From Lepas anatifera (lineage: Eukaryota; Arthropoda; Thecostraca; Lepadidae): 64,000 bases of DNA. The notes beneath the pieces were generated by a model, which worked only from the letters and a program-made list of their open reading frames with translations, did no database searches and was not told the DNA's origin. Shown piece after piece: positions 48,003-59,541 of this stretch; position 1 is the stretch's first letter, and every line of letters begins with the position of its first letter. Position numbers and translations under genes: made by a program. The DNA lies in NCBI GenBank assembly GCA_034440635.1, contig JAOTON010001583.1, positions 744,001-808,000 on the forward strand, in the 5' to 3' direction.

Positions 48003-49022
48003 TTAACACGCGCCCTACTGGGGGAAGCGAAATTCGCCTCCCCTCCCGGTTTTCCCCAAATAACGCAAAAACGAAGAAACGCAGAACAATGAAACTTACA
48101 GTAACGTATTCCTGAGTAATTTTACACATCTGACCAAATTTTTTAGTTAAGGTCATTCCAGGTCAAGGAGCTATTCAAGGTCAAGTGACCCGACCTCAAA
48201 ACCTAAAACAACGAGTTTGAAGCGGCGCACAGGGAACATCATCAAACCGATGAATTTGAAACTTCCACAATATGATAAGGTCATTAAGGGTTACAAATCT
48301 GCTATCTCGGAATTGTTATATTATTGACCTAAGGTGGGGTCAATTTTTTGGTCACCCCATTATGAGTATATGGTGAAAAATAGAATAGGCTTGTTTTCAG
48401 CAAATACTGGATAGATAAAGCTGAAAATCCTCAAACCGTCTATTCTTACCACGATCTTGACCATAAACTTGAGTTTTTGGGCATCTGACCTATCAAAGGT
48501 CATGTCAGGTCACGGAGCATTGAGTGATTGTTTTGCCAATAACTTCTCCCTGAATTGAGATAAAGCTCCCATTTTGCTTGCATTGTGCTTATATTGTCAC
48601 GGGAAGTCGATTGATATGCAACATGACCATACCAGGTCACTCTGTAACCCTGACCTAGCTCGAGGTCAGGTCATTTTCACTATTGGGCCTAGCAAGACCA
48701 TATTATACATCATTCGATTTGCCGCGATGAGAGGAATTCAATGATGCATAAAGATTTGCTCTAGCTCCCCTGAGGGAAGATCTAGAAAGAGAAACGTGCA
48801 CTGCTCTGTTGTAAGCCTATGGAACCTTCTTTGACCTATGCTGACCTCAATATTGACCTGACATAAAAATTATTCGTATAAAATCTCTTCGTCTTGTCAA
48901 GAGTTTTCGAACACCGCCCGTAATTTTCCTTTAGCTTTCGTGGGAAATGGGATATGGAGGGGGCTAAAAACGCCCCCCAGCGGGGTGCGTCATGCCAGGC
49001 ACCCCAGCGGGGCGCGTGTTAA
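48003..49022 (-). mobile_element. TTAA-flanked element, third TIR variant, 1.02 kb
   Basis: TTAA at 48003-48006 and 49019-49022. Left terminal repeat CACGCGCCCTACTGGGGG; right end CCCCAGCGGGGCGCGTG. The outer CACGCGC is shared with the 5413-6262 family; the rest differs. The interior is full of AGGTCA/TGACCT motifs (for example TCAGGTCA, AGGTCATGTCAGGTCA, GAGGTCAGGTCA). The right end carries an inner repetition of GCCAGGCACCCCAGCGGGG. The orientation, relative to the 5413 element, is inferred from internal motifs. No transposase. Confidence 0.75.
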
Positions 49023-50488
49023 GCTTTGGCTTCTAAATCAACCCTTCATTGTGGGAGTTTCTCGTTCGGGTGGTGGGGTCGGGATATCCGTGACAAGTCC
49101 CTTGATGACTTTAGTGAGACTCCGAATCCAGCAGTCGAACTGAGAACAACTTGGACAAAATTTATTTTAAAAAACATGTTGGCAGGCGTTTTGGCGTGAG
49201 CTCCGGAGCTGCAGCTCATTCCCAGCTCACCTTTCTTACTGATGATAGACCGTAATACAATAATTTGGAGAATAGAATGTTACAATTGTCTACAAGTTTA
49301 CCTAGTTAAGAAATACTACATCAAGGGTGCTCAGAAACTTATTTTGCTCTGTGCTCCCGCGGAAATAACAGGAACACGTCAAATTTTTGTGTGCACCCTA
49401 GGCACTGACCTTGCTTTTTTATACCAGGGTATCAACCATCTCAGTGGCTGCTAAGTAACCAAAACAACTGCTGCGTGCTCTTATCTCCTGCGTGCTCTTA
49501 CCCGCCCTTACCCTACATCCAGGGTCGACTGTGGATTTTGTATTGTTCTTTGATGTAAGTAGTGCGTCACTGTTACCGTCCATGCATTCCAAGGACAGGC
49601 ATATCTTCAGCATCGAAAACCGTAAGAACGATAAGGCCGGAGCACAAAAGTGGGCACTGTTACTATTTTGTAGACGACAGCTTATCACAACATGAGGCCG
49701 GAAAAAGCTGTCCAGCTCTGGATTTTGCTGCAAACGTTAAACATGATGTTGCAGAATTTTCTAACGATAGGCGCAGTGCTAGATGCCTAATTGTTAAGAG
49801 TTTTGCGGGACGTGGCTGAAATGTTGACAAATATAATTTTTGGCGCGCTCAGTAATTTCCTCTGCTCTTATTTCGACACCACCAAAGAGCCAGATGACCT
49901 TTCCTTTCCCTGGCCGGCTACAATGCCAAACCCTGTCTACGCCCGAGGTACTAACTAGTATAAAACGCAGCCAAGTGACTGCAATACGGCACATGAGCAT
50001 AGCAGCCCTAGGGCGCACTCTACCGGCCAGGCTGCTCTGTCTGCGCTCCGAGGCGCCGAGGAACGGGATGGATAGTGGTTTCTATCGCTAATGAACTGCA
50101 TCCATCTCAGTACGTTGCAGTATCCTTTCTACGAAGTCATCTCTCTGGTAAAGATGTCATTCATAATGACTAAAAATGCATAAGTCTGGTGACTGCTACG
50201 ATTTATAAGATAGGTATGCCCATTTAAAGAATGCATGCTCTCAGGAACGGAGAATTCTGCAAACATTACAGCACCATCCTATGCAGATCCTCAGGGTCTG
50301 AAAATATGGCACCAATATAGAACACAGGCACCCTCACTGAGCTCCTCCTAATAGAATTCCGACTTAAGCAATCTGTCGAAATACTAGCATGGGTGAATTG
50401 TGAAAGTACAATACTATACTATAACTTTATATCTAATATTGTGTTCATCTAAAGAACGTGTTCATCTAATCTTGGTCAGGAATCTTTT

Positions 50489-50528
<40 letters not shown>

Positions 50529-51358
50529 ACGGCACTATTGCTGCGTACCCGCGTGCGTCTGGTTATTTGGAACACCTTCCTAGCCTTGCTGTCAAATTGT
50601 CCGTGACGGCTATCACATAAATATGGGGCTAAACAGACCGCGTGCGCCATTTATGACTCCCGTGAGGCGGCGGAATATTCCAGCCGTCAAACAGTGCTAC
50701 CCACTAACACAGAAACACCGGGCGTCGCCGACGACAGAGGCAACGAAACCTGGTCCTAACGGCGCGCGCTGCGCCATCCGCGTCGCAATTAGACGCACGC
50801 GCATCGACTGGCTACTCTGAGAACACAGAGAGCTAATACAGCTGCACGGTGTTGGACATCTTTCGAACACGCTTGGTGAGATAAGGTATGACGTTCCCTA
50901 TCGCCGTGAACGCGTTTGTTGGTGTCGCGTGTTAGCGTATCCTCGATCTTCCCGGGGTTTGATGGTGCTCCGGCTGAAGGGAATAGTCTCCTCCTCTGTT
51001 CAAGATTGTTTCACGTGCTGACCAATTTAGAAGATAAAAATGAATAGATATCACTTAGTTTACGCTACTTTTTATGGACGCTTCTGGTTTGAGCACAATA
51101 TATAGCCAGCACTGCAGTTGGCAATTGAAAGCCATTACATAAAGCTACAGCAAAACATAATGTTGTTGTGGCCCGACAATGCAGTCATATTTTATTACAT
51201 TACAGTCTAAAATGTTTCTGTGGGAGAGTCTCTGTCATACCGCGTATTTAATGTTCAGTTTGATCAGCTCAGCAAGTTACAAGTAAGATCTGTTCTGAAC
51301 AAAAAGCAGCCCCAACTAATCAATTTTTTATTAGCACATGCACTCCTATAGCTGTGGG
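49023..51358. other. Intergenic, nothing coding
   Basis: Includes the (TC)n tract at 50492-50526 and a CpG-rich patch at about 50560-50830. No supportable gene. Confidence 0.4.
50492..50526. repeat. (TC)n microsatellite
   Basis: About 17 TC dinucleotides preceded by a T run. Confidence 0.95.
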
Positions 51359-51396
51359 ATTCAAAACAGGGATGCGGAGCCGAGAAAATGTTGGAC

Positions 51397-51530
51397 GGCT
51401 CCGGCTCCGGCTCCGGTCCGGGTTTATGATTTCGGCTCCAGCTCCGGCTTCGGGTTCAAGTGTCTTAACGGCTCCGGCTCCGGGCAAAATAGTCGGCTCC
51501 GACCTACTCCGGCTCCGGCTCCGGCAATGT
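51397..51530. repeat. GGCTCC-rich subterminal repeat, left copy
   Basis: Runs of GGCTCC interspersed with GGGCAAAATAGTCGGCTCC. The same text, including GGGCAGAATGGTCGGCTCC, is found directly repeated at 52845-52955. Confidence 0.85.
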
Positions 51531-51948
51531 ACCTATATCCAAAATGTGATCGAGACGTTCTCAAGGGGGTGAAAGTTCATCAGATTCAAAGTGATTATGT
51601 ATTTTTACGAAGGAAAAATAGCGACTGGATGAACGAACGCTCTTGACCAGATGCCAAAGGCCAGTGAACCTCAAAACTGGACCAACCTACACTGCAGTGT
51701 ATTCGTATAGCAAACTGCACTGCACTGTTATGGCAAACAGAAATATGGGTCAGACATGCCCGCAAACCCACCTAAAATGTTAAAGATACAACGATCAAGT
51801 AAAGCTTGGACGGCCCGCAAAGAAAAATTTTGATGAGCTAACAGTGTTCAACATCGGAAAACACATCAGATAGGCTGATGGCATAATTCCTTTTCGAGAA
51901 AAATCGAAACCAACCACCCTACTGCCCAGGGCCCAGCAGCTGGTTCGC

Positions 51949-52230
51949 TCACAACACCACCCAATCGCGGTTGGAGCGGAGCAGCAACATTGCCTCCAAA
52001 ATGTCTGTTCTTGGTCTGGACCTGAGATCAGTAAGCAGTAGCTTCATCGCGGAGAACAACCTCTCCACGGACACCTGAGTAACAGGTAGCGCGGCCATTA
52101 CCAGGCGCTGGATATCTATCTAGATGTCCCATACGGTCGCCCCCTTTAGGCGACCCAGGTTTTTGAAGTTGGCTAGTGCCGCATCGAGTGACGAGGATGC
52201 TGTTTTCTGCGCCTTTTGCCCTCGATTCTC
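51949..52230 (-). pseudogene. hAT transposase C-terminal (hATC) fragment
   Basis: Minus-strand translation gives SSSLDAALANFKNLGRLKG, then a TAG stop at about 52121-52123, then QRLVMAALPVTQVSVERLFS and a stretch ending LRSNRDWVVL before TGA at 51951-51949. SVERLFSAMK plus the L..ML.LR.N pattern is the signature of the hAT dimerisation region. The catalytic N-terminal and central parts are lost. The reading frame is otherwise preserved around the single stop. Confidence 0.8.
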
Positions 52231-52239
52231 GACAGACCT

Positions 52240-52470
52240 AGTATAAACTTTTTCTCCGAGTACATGATAGCTCTCCTGGGGGGAGGGGGGGGTGGGAGCA
52301 AAGATTTTATTGCTCGACAGACCTAAGTAAACACCTTTTTCAATAAATTTATTCTGCCTTTTGGGGGGCCAAAAGATAGTTCGCCCCCTTCCAGGGCTTT
52401 GGAGGGAGCTATGGCCGAAATAGCCTCACCTCTGCGTCTGCCAACAGGGGCGGATGCAGACCGACGGTAT
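52240..52470 (-). mobile_element. Nested repeat related to 57525-57690
   Basis: GGGGGAGGGGGGGGTGGGAG, GGGGGGCCAAAAGATAGTT and CAGGGCTTTGGAGGGAGC-ATGGCC appear in reverse complement order at 57540-57690 (GGCCATGCCCCTCCCGG, ACTATTTTTGGCCCCC, CACCCTCCACCC). CAGGGGCGGATGCAG at 52446 is the likely outer end. Confidence 0.5.
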
Positions 52471-52844
52471 GGGGTAAATCGTGAAAAACATATACGGTTT
52501 TTTTAAGAAAATCGGCAAAAATCGCCAAAAATTGGGTGGTTTGGGGGCAAAAGCCTTTTTGCCCCCCATGGATCCACCAGTGTCCGCTAATGCTTTCATT
52601 TGTTTCCAATTTCTGCCCATGATAAATGACCGGAGTGCATTACCTGCCCGAGAGTGAGACCGTCTACGGAACACCCTAGTTGCAATATTTCACTAATCTC
52701 GATATACAGAACATATTGAGAAAATGTAATATTTCAGGTGAATAAATGTTTCCATGCAACATCTCACGAGGTAAAATGTGACCATTTCACGTTTGATTTT
52801 TGGTAATTTTAGAGCTCTTTGGGAGCCGGTGCCGGACCCTTTCT

Positions 52845-52957
52845 GACGGCTCCAGCTCCGGCTCCGGCTCCGATCAAAAGTGTTTCGGCGGCTCCAGCTC
52901 CGGCTCCGGCTCCGGGCAGAATGGTCGGCTCCGACCGGCTCCGGCTCCGGCTCCGCA
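52845..52957. repeat. GGCTCC-rich subterminal repeat, right copy
   Basis: Direct-orientation partner of 51397-51530 inside the same hAT element. Confidence 0.85.
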
Positions 52958-52991
52958 CTCCTGATTCAAAATAGAATTTTCTCTGCCTGGA

Positions 52992-53793
52992 TGGAACATG
53001 ACATAGTAAGATAACATTTGAACTTCATTTTAGGTTAATTAAGGCCACATAATGACTTTTTCAAGATCATGCTTCCCATCATTCAAATTTTTTTGGCCAT
53101 GCTCATTACTATGATGCTAGATCATTACTATGTCCATGCTCATTACTATGATGCTAGACCATTACTATGATGCTAGATCATTACTATGTCCATGCTCATT
53201 ACTATGATGCTAGATCATTACTATGTCCATGCTCATTACTATGATGCTACATCATTACTATGTCCATGCTCATTACTATGTCTGATCGGATCCCCCTCGG
53301 TTTTTTGTGAATTATTCCTAGACCAATTCAGATGAGATTCTCGCCGCTTGCAGAACTCTAGGGCGATCGATTTGACAACTATGACCAAAAAGTTGACATC
53401 CAGTCAGGTATATCATGACCGGTCAGGTCATGAGGTCATTTCCAAACGTATGTAAGGCAATTTCATTCATCTGAAAGGAATCTGACAAAACCAGGGTGTA
53501 GCTCGGCTTTTAGAAGAGCTAACCGAAACCTCTTAAAACGACAAATTTGCACCTTGTCATCCATTTTGATGTCAGGTCAATACCGAGTAGACCATAGGTC
53601 ACTAAAGTTCATAGTTTTCTATGTTTGCATTTATAACTTTTGAATGGAACAAGATACAGTTTTAAATTTAGCATCATTGTAATGAGCATGGCCAAAAAAA
53701 TTGAATGATAGGAAGCATGATCTTAAAAAGTCATTATGTGGTCTTAGTTAACCTAAGGTGAAGTTCAAATGTAACCTTACTAGGTCATGTTCA
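52992..53793. repeat. Foldback structure: about 115-bp inverted arms round a 570-bp loop
   Basis: The left arm 52992-53108 (GGAACATGACATAGTAAG to GGCCATGCTCATTAC) has its reverse complement at 53679-53793 with about 90 percent agreement by eye. The loop begins with a 37-bp tandem repeat and then contains AGGTCA-bearing sequence. It lies between the hAT element and a TTAA MITE. It may be a long-TIR foldback transposon or an inverted duplication. Confidence 0.85.
53097..53281. repeat. 37-bp tandem repeat, about 5 units
   Basis: Unit TCCATGCTCATTACTATGA plus TGCTAGATCATTACTATG, itself made of related ATTACTATG half-units. The first copy overlaps the tip of the left foldback arm (CATGCTCATTAC), so the array was probably seeded by the arm end. 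Confidence 0.9.
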
Positions 53794-53827
53794 AAATTGA
53801 TGGAGTCCTTGGATCACTACAAACACA

Positions 53828-54686
53828 TTAACACGCGCAGTGACGGGGGTCTGAGCCACCTTCGCTTTGACGGGGAGGGGGCGGGCACCCATCCCCTCTA
53901 AGATCTCGAGAACCACGCTAGGTAGCGAAAAACGATAAACAGCGTTGGCTAGCCCATCCACTTCTCCATTGAAAATATTTGAACCATTTTTGTCAGGTTA
54001 TATTCAAGGTCACTAGGGGGTTTAAAACATGCCGTCATAGGGATAACATGTAAATGAAGGTTTTCCGTCATTACATCTGAACAAATAAAGATGGAGCAAA
54101 ACGATTTCAACTATATGAATCCTCGCAGCAAGCCAAATCGAATGATATATAATATGACCTTGCTAGGTCAAATCAAGGATTGGACCCGACCTGAGGTCAG
54201 TTCAAGGTCAAATTAGGTAAAATTCATATCATTAGAACGGAAAAGACAAGGAGAATCTTATGATGTTAAAATAAACGCTCTATCACTATCCGTTACTAAG
54301 TTATTGAGTTCAAACAATTTTTCCCATGTATTTCTAACGGAGAGGTCATGGCTCGTACCAGACCTTAGGTCATCGATATAAGAAATACAAGAACATACGA
54401 GTATTTTAGAGATCTCGGTAGGCCCATTATGTGATATGAGCTTCAATCGGATAAGTTCACCCTGTTCCGACTTATACTATCTTAAACTTGTTTTGAGGTC
54501 AGGTCACCTGACCTGTACTGGTGACCTGACCTGAGATGACATAACCTTAAAATTTTCAAAAAAGTTGTAAAAATAATGAGAAAAAAGGTAGGCCAAGTAC
54601 GGCGACGCTGCGCGCCGCCGTTTTTATTTCATCTCCAAAACATCCGACGAGGGTGGGTACCCGCCCCTCGTCAATGCACGTGTTAA
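53828..54686 (+). mobile_element. Complete TTAA-flanked MITE, 859 bp
   Basis: TTAA at 53828-53831 and 54683-54686; terminal repeats CACGCGCAGTGACGGGGG and CGTCAATGCACGTG. Collinear over its full length with 5413-6262: the AGATCTCGAGAACCACG motif, AGGTCA block, and right-end hairpin CGGCGACGCTGCGCGCCGCC are all in place. No coding capacity. Confidence 0.85.
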
Positions 54687-55500
54687 TGTATTTTGTTTTG
54701 TTTTAGATTTCATGTGTTCCCAGTTATAAAATATTTTCTAAATGGGTATAAATTTGACTTATTTTGGACCATTTGACCTCACAGGTCAACAGATATGGTT
54801 CAAACTCGACTCGGGCAGAATACGGTAGGGCACTTCCAGAATTTTTTTCATTTTTCCGTATCCCTTCCGGGTCCCGAGATCGCATAAGGTCCGATCAAAC
54901 TTCCCAGGCGCTGTAATACACGGAAAGAGCTGATGCGGTGCCGGGATAAGCGACATGACAACACAGCCCAGGTTTATTAATTCTAAAATGAGGTCTCTCA
55001 CAAAAATATTTTATTCGGAAATATTCTTCAATTAATTATAAAAATATCCCCAAATCTATTTTACCATATGAAAGCCAAAAACGTATTTTGGCAATTTTCT
55101 CTTGGAAAGGGAAGGTAAAGAGTGAGCCTGCTAAACTGATACGAAATTTGGCAGTACATGTAAATGATAAAAATTGGTTACGTCATAAGTTGCCTTTTTA
55201 AAAATTGCTTAAGCCATCTTCTCCTGAAACAGTTAGGCAAATAATATTTCACTCCACGTGATGTCACCCTTTTCTGGCTTTTCCAGCGAGAAAAATAATG
55301 TAACGCCTTGCCTTTAGCACTCCACCAAAGCAAAGTAAGGCAGGGCGATTTGAAAGGAACTACCGGGTGGCACGAAGTGGTGACAAAGCAGGCGATCCAT
55401 CTTCGACGACCCTGCTTTTGTGGTGCGATGGCTCGGCCGGAGGTGAACTGAGGGGTCCGGCTCCTTTGGATGGTTAACCCCCCCGGGGGCCCCCAGGGGG
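54687..55500. other. Intergenic, nothing coding
   Basis: AT-rich to about 55270, then a GC-rich patch up to the poly(A) tract. The patch (55310-55500) has a GACAAAGC motif repeated at 55583 on the other side of the tract, perhaps an unrecognised SINE. Confidence 0.35.
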
Positions 55501-55515
55501 GAAAAAAGGAAAAAG

Positions 55516-55545
<30 letters not shown>
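55478..55545. repeat. C/G palindromic run and poly(A) tract
   Basis: CCCCCCCGGGGGCCCCCAGG is followed by about 40 A residues broken by a few G. GGTTAAC lies on either side (55474 and 55545), so a TTAA-bounded insertion is conceivable. The A run may be affected by sequencing slippage. Confidence 0.7.
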
Positions 55546-55546
<1 letters not shown>

Positions 55547-55829
55547 TTAACGCCCGCCTGTGACCGTCCAGTAGTCCAGAGCTGGACAAAGCACACGGAC
55601 ACTGGTACAGGTCAGCACCCCCGAGATCAGGGCAGCAGTCACCGTGACAGAATCACCCCGGAGCTGTTCCGGTATCTGTGGAGTGGACGGACTTACTGCA
55701 GGTGGCTGTTCAAGGAACAATCCTTTTCCACGGGGTTTACCGATGAGTCAACGGCACAGTCAGACCATCACACACAGCTAGAGGCCTCCCCGTGCTGAGA
55801 AAACTTAAATATTGAGTATCAATAGTTAG

Positions 55830-55862
55830 AACCAGGCTATATATAAATAATATAGCCTGGTT
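55830..55862. repeat. Perfect 13-bp hairpin
   Basis: AACCAGGCTATAT (55830-55842), a 7-base loop, then ATATAGCCTGGTT (55850-55862). There is no T run after it and no gene close by. Confidence 0.85.
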
Positions 55863-56004
55863 ACACCAAAGAGGAAAAACACTTAGTAGAGGGCACAATA
55901 ATTAAGACACGTACATACATACGTTTGGAGAAAACCTATAAAATCTACGTATATATAACATGAAAGGATGACTCCACATACACTCGGGGGGCGTTGCTTC
56001 CTAC

Positions 56005-56031
56005 AGAGAGAGAGAGAGAGAGAGAGAGAGA
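56005..56031. repeat. (AG)n microsatellite
   Basis: About 13 AG dinucleotides. Confidence 0.95.
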
Positions 56032-57524
56032 ACTAGTTTGTGGATGAAAGTTTAATAACCCGTCATGATATATCTCCTCCTACTGCTCTCTCGGATTTCT
56101 GTGGCGCCCTCCTGATTTCTTATTTTCAGATGTTTGAAAAAACATGTTTCCTTTAGCCCGAATGCATTGTCGTTTTCAGTTTACTTTTTGTTAAAAGCTT
56201 TAATGTAGTCAACTGGTGTTTCAACCACCCCGGTTTCCCCTGGAAGCTGTTCAAGTTTTGCCTGAATTTGAGAAGTCATACAATTAAGATAGACTCCCAT
56301 AATACTATCAAAAATATAACAAAGGGTCAACCATAACATGAGCCAAGGCTCATCTTCCACAATATAGCTCCGCAGATCATGGTGGTTTTGCATAGAGTTG
56401 TGTGCATAAAAATTAAGCAGCATTAGTCAATAAGTTTTTGATTATTTAAGATGAGGAACCCGAGCAGTACCAAATACTTATTTGTTCTTCTGTCACAAGA
56501 ACTTTTCCAACACGGACTAGAGTGGAAGGCATTGAAACCCCGAAAACAAACTGAGCTCTATAACTGCCGATGAGAGATAGCCAGAAAAGGCACTGGAACA
56601 GCAGCAATTGTCCGGTACCCGTGTCGCGGCCGCGCCTTGGGGAGCCTCACCGGTTCACCTTGGACCGCTCGCTGCGCTGGCGGCGCGACATGCCACTGCC
56701 ATCTATCGGCGGGAATATCGTCCTGCCTCCGGTGCACTTTCACCGCAGCTGGACGGGAGGCCACCAACATGGCGCTGCCCTGTATCATCTGGACTGCGGA
56801 GACTGCGCTTCCAGCTACTGTGAGAGCTGCGTGAGGACTCGATTGACGAACGGCGCTGCAAGGCAGGGTTCAACGACAGGTGAGGTGTCTCGTGATGAGC
56901 GATAGGTTTAATTGTTAGATTCTCTGGTTACTTTCTCTGGCCGGCACTGGGATAAGCAAGGATCAAATGGCCTTGATGTTTGCTCTCAGGTAAAGCATCC
57001 GGGTTTAGGTATTGGACTGCCGTATACCATAGCATAAGATCATCACGCATTCTTAGCTTTCGTTCTTGGAGGATCATAAAGCATCATATAAGGGGACATC
57101 ATCTCAGCATAATTGATAACATCACAGTCTATCGAGAGGATGAATATGTGATACATTACAAACCATATTTTGCACAAAGCCTATGAACTGCAAAGGAAAC
57201 CAAATTAGAATTGTAATGTCTTGTTGCACACTAGTGAGAAAGCCTACCTGCTTATGTAGACTATGTTTTTGACTGATGTCTGATTTGTCCATCGGATATC
57301 TTTTAATTCTGAAATTCCTATTACAGCGAATTCTAGTGTCCTATGGAGCCTCTCCAGCGGGCTAGATGGGACATGGAAGCTGGTCTTTACTGGTGGGATC
57401 GAACAGACCTCTAGTATCTCAATCTAAAGTCTTGTAACGAATGCTCTCAGTCACCCGCTCCCTCTCACGACGCTTGCTTTCACATATTTCTTCGTCCAGC
57501 TCTAAGCTTTAACCGATAGCATTG
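56032..57524. other. Intergenic with one CpG-rich patch
   Basis: The patch at about 56600-56880 contains an ATG in good context (CCAACATGG at 56768) but its frame is short (about 20 codons to a stop in the pathway of a donor) and unrecognised. The rest is AT-rich without features. Confidence 0.4.
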
Positions 57525-57960
57525 GCGGACGCAGGGGGGCCATTCCGGCCATGCCCCTCCCGGAAAGCGCTGGAGGAGGGGGGCAAAACTATTTTTGGCC
57601 CCCAAAGGCCAGATAATTTTTGAAAAAAATTATTTACACTAGGTCTTTAAGCAAAAAAATCGCTCCCACCCTCCACCCTCCACCCCCCAGAAGAGCGATC
57701 ACGTAGGGGAGACCAGGGCTGGTTGAATCATTGTTCACTTTTCCCTCCGTAGCTAATAATCCACAAGATCTATAGAAAATTGGATACCACCATTCAAAGC
57801 ATTGTTCTTTTCCCACCAAACGACGGCTAATCTTTACCCAAAAACAAATACATTTTACCACAATAAACTTTTGAAATAAGCTCCGCACTTGATGCAAACT
57901 GCCCCGATGCCGGGGTAAGTTGCATCAGTCCCCGGGGCAGCTTGTATCGTGAGGAATTAG
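57525..57960 (+). mobile_element. Decayed DNA transposon end, related in inverse to 61750-62400
   Basis: The left end has CATTGGCGGACGCAGGGGGG. Further in, GTAGGGGAGACCAGGGCTGG (57703) is the reverse complement of CCAGCCCCGGTCTCCCCTAC at 62268, and CCGGGGTAAGTTGCATCA (57910) matches ACCGGGGTAGGTTGCATCA at 61849. The outer ends at 57528 (GGCGGACGCAG) and 62388 (CTGCATCCGCC) also pair. Confidence 0.5.
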
Positions 57961-58339
57961 TGCACTGAAACACAATACAACGTCATATTCGTTTTATTGG
58001 TAGGCCCGTTTCCCATTCAGCTCATCGGATACTTTTCCGAGCGTACCTACTCAGAGGCAGAGTCACAGTGGTGACATATATAGAACCTGCGTGTTTCACT
58101 GCAGGCCTCGTGCGCCACATGGCGTATGGCGTGGTCACATGGCAATGTCAAAGGTCATGGGTTAAGGCTTTTCTTTTTGAGATTGTAGGGGGCCACCGGT
58201 CCCCTCCAGTGCGTGCTCGGGCCAGACCCGTTCCAGTCCGGGTGTTAATACAGAACATTTAGGCATTCTCAGCCACAGTTTTTAATTATTCTTCCTTATT
58301 TTCTCTCCCAATAATCAGGGGTGTCACCCAGGGCATTTT
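57961..58339. other. Nothing recognised
   Basis: Short stretch between two transposon remnants without frame or repeat. Confidence 0.4.
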
Positions 58340-59541
58340 TTAACCTTCGCCTGGGTGGGGGTCTTTTTAGACCCCCCTCAGGTTTTTTCAAAGTAACCAA
58401 AAAAACGGTGGCGCGCAGCGTCGCCAAACCTAGTCTAGCTGTTCCTTCATCATTCTTACATCTTTCCTGAAAATTTCAGCTCAAGGTCATATCAGGTCAG
58501 GTCACCAGGCCAGGTGAAGTGACCTCACCTCAAAAATACTTAGGACCGCATAACTAAAAGAAGGGTTAATCGATCAAGTTGAAACTCATACCACATATTG
58601 GGCCCACCAGGAGCAGCAACATTTGTTCCGTGATTTTTGATATTGGTGACCTAAGGTCATGTGCAGAGCATGACCTCCCCATTGACAATGCATGGGGAAA
58701 ATCACGAAATGAGCTTTTCTCAGTAAGTATGGATGGAATCAACTTCAAACATCGGTTGCGACCTGCTCTTAGCCTATTTCTGACGTTGATGCCAAAAGTT
58801 TTGACTTGCGACCTTTAAAAGGTCACCTTAGGTCAAATAAGCATTTTTTGGTGTTTTTCTCTATAAATTTTGAATAAACAAAGATAGAGCTTTTATTTTG
58901 TCACCAAAGTGTTTGTATAGTCACTGGAAATCAAATGATATAGATCATGACTATACCAGGTCAAGTTGGGTCAGACCGTTGACCTGGGACAGGTCAAATT
59001 CTTAAATTTGACCCGGCATAGCAATATCATATATCATTCGATTTGTATTGACGAGAGGATTGCAATGGTGCATAAACTATGGCTGTATCTTGTTTGGTTT
59101 GGAAGCTATTAGCGAACAAGTAAACGCCCTTATGCATGGGTGGCTAAGGACATTCCCAAGAATATGTCCAATATTTAGTGACCTGTAGCTCCCTAGGCTT
59201 TGACTTGACACGAAAATGAATACCACTGTAGTGAAAGCGCATCTCAAGAGCTTTTGAATGGTGTTAGAAAAATGTTTCTAGCTATCATAGTTTCTGGGAT
59301 ATATGAGGTTTTCTTAGTACACCTCATATTAGCGATTTTGACCTATTTTGACCTCTGGTGACCTTGATATTGACCTGAAAAGAAAAATGACCGAATTATT
59401 TTCCTTATCATTTTCGAAGAGCTTTTGATTGCCGTTTTGCGCTTTTTCTAGCTTTCTTAGTTTTTGAGATCGTGAGGGGGTCTTTTTAGCCCCCCCACCA
59501 GGGCGAAGGTGGGTCGTACCCGCCACCGGGGCAAGGGTTAA
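58340..59541 (-). mobile_element. TTAA-flanked element, fourth TIR variant, 1.2 kb
   Basis: TTAA at 58340-58343 and 59538-59541. Left end CCTTCGCCTGGGTGGGGG, right end CCACCGGGGCAAGG, with GGGGGTCTTTTTAG at both ends just inside (58357 and 59474). GGTGGCGCGCAGCGTCGCC near the left is the reverse complement of the right-end hairpin of the 5413 family, and GATCAAGTTGAAACTCATA (58571) that of its GATAAGTT region, so the copy is in inverse orientation and diverged. Many AGGTCA motifs. No transposase. Confidence 0.75.

Larger units (their letters stand above)
51359..52971 (-). mobile_element. hAT-type DNA transposon with intact 8-bp target duplication
   Basis: ATTCAAAA at 51359-51366 and again at 52964-52971 is an exact 8-bp target-site duplication, as hAT elements make. 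Ends: CAGGGATGCGGAGCC at 51367 and GGCTCCGCACTCCTG at 52949-52963. The minus strand between them encodes a broken hATC dimerisation domain. Near both ends lie GGCTCC-rich stretches that agree with each other in direct, not inverted, orientation. A further insertion (about 52240-52470), related to 57525-57690, is nested inside. Confidence 0.85.

Noticed and set aside
55314..55589. 91-residue frame with a poly-Phe run
   Set aside because: Generated by the poly(A) tract read on the minus strand.
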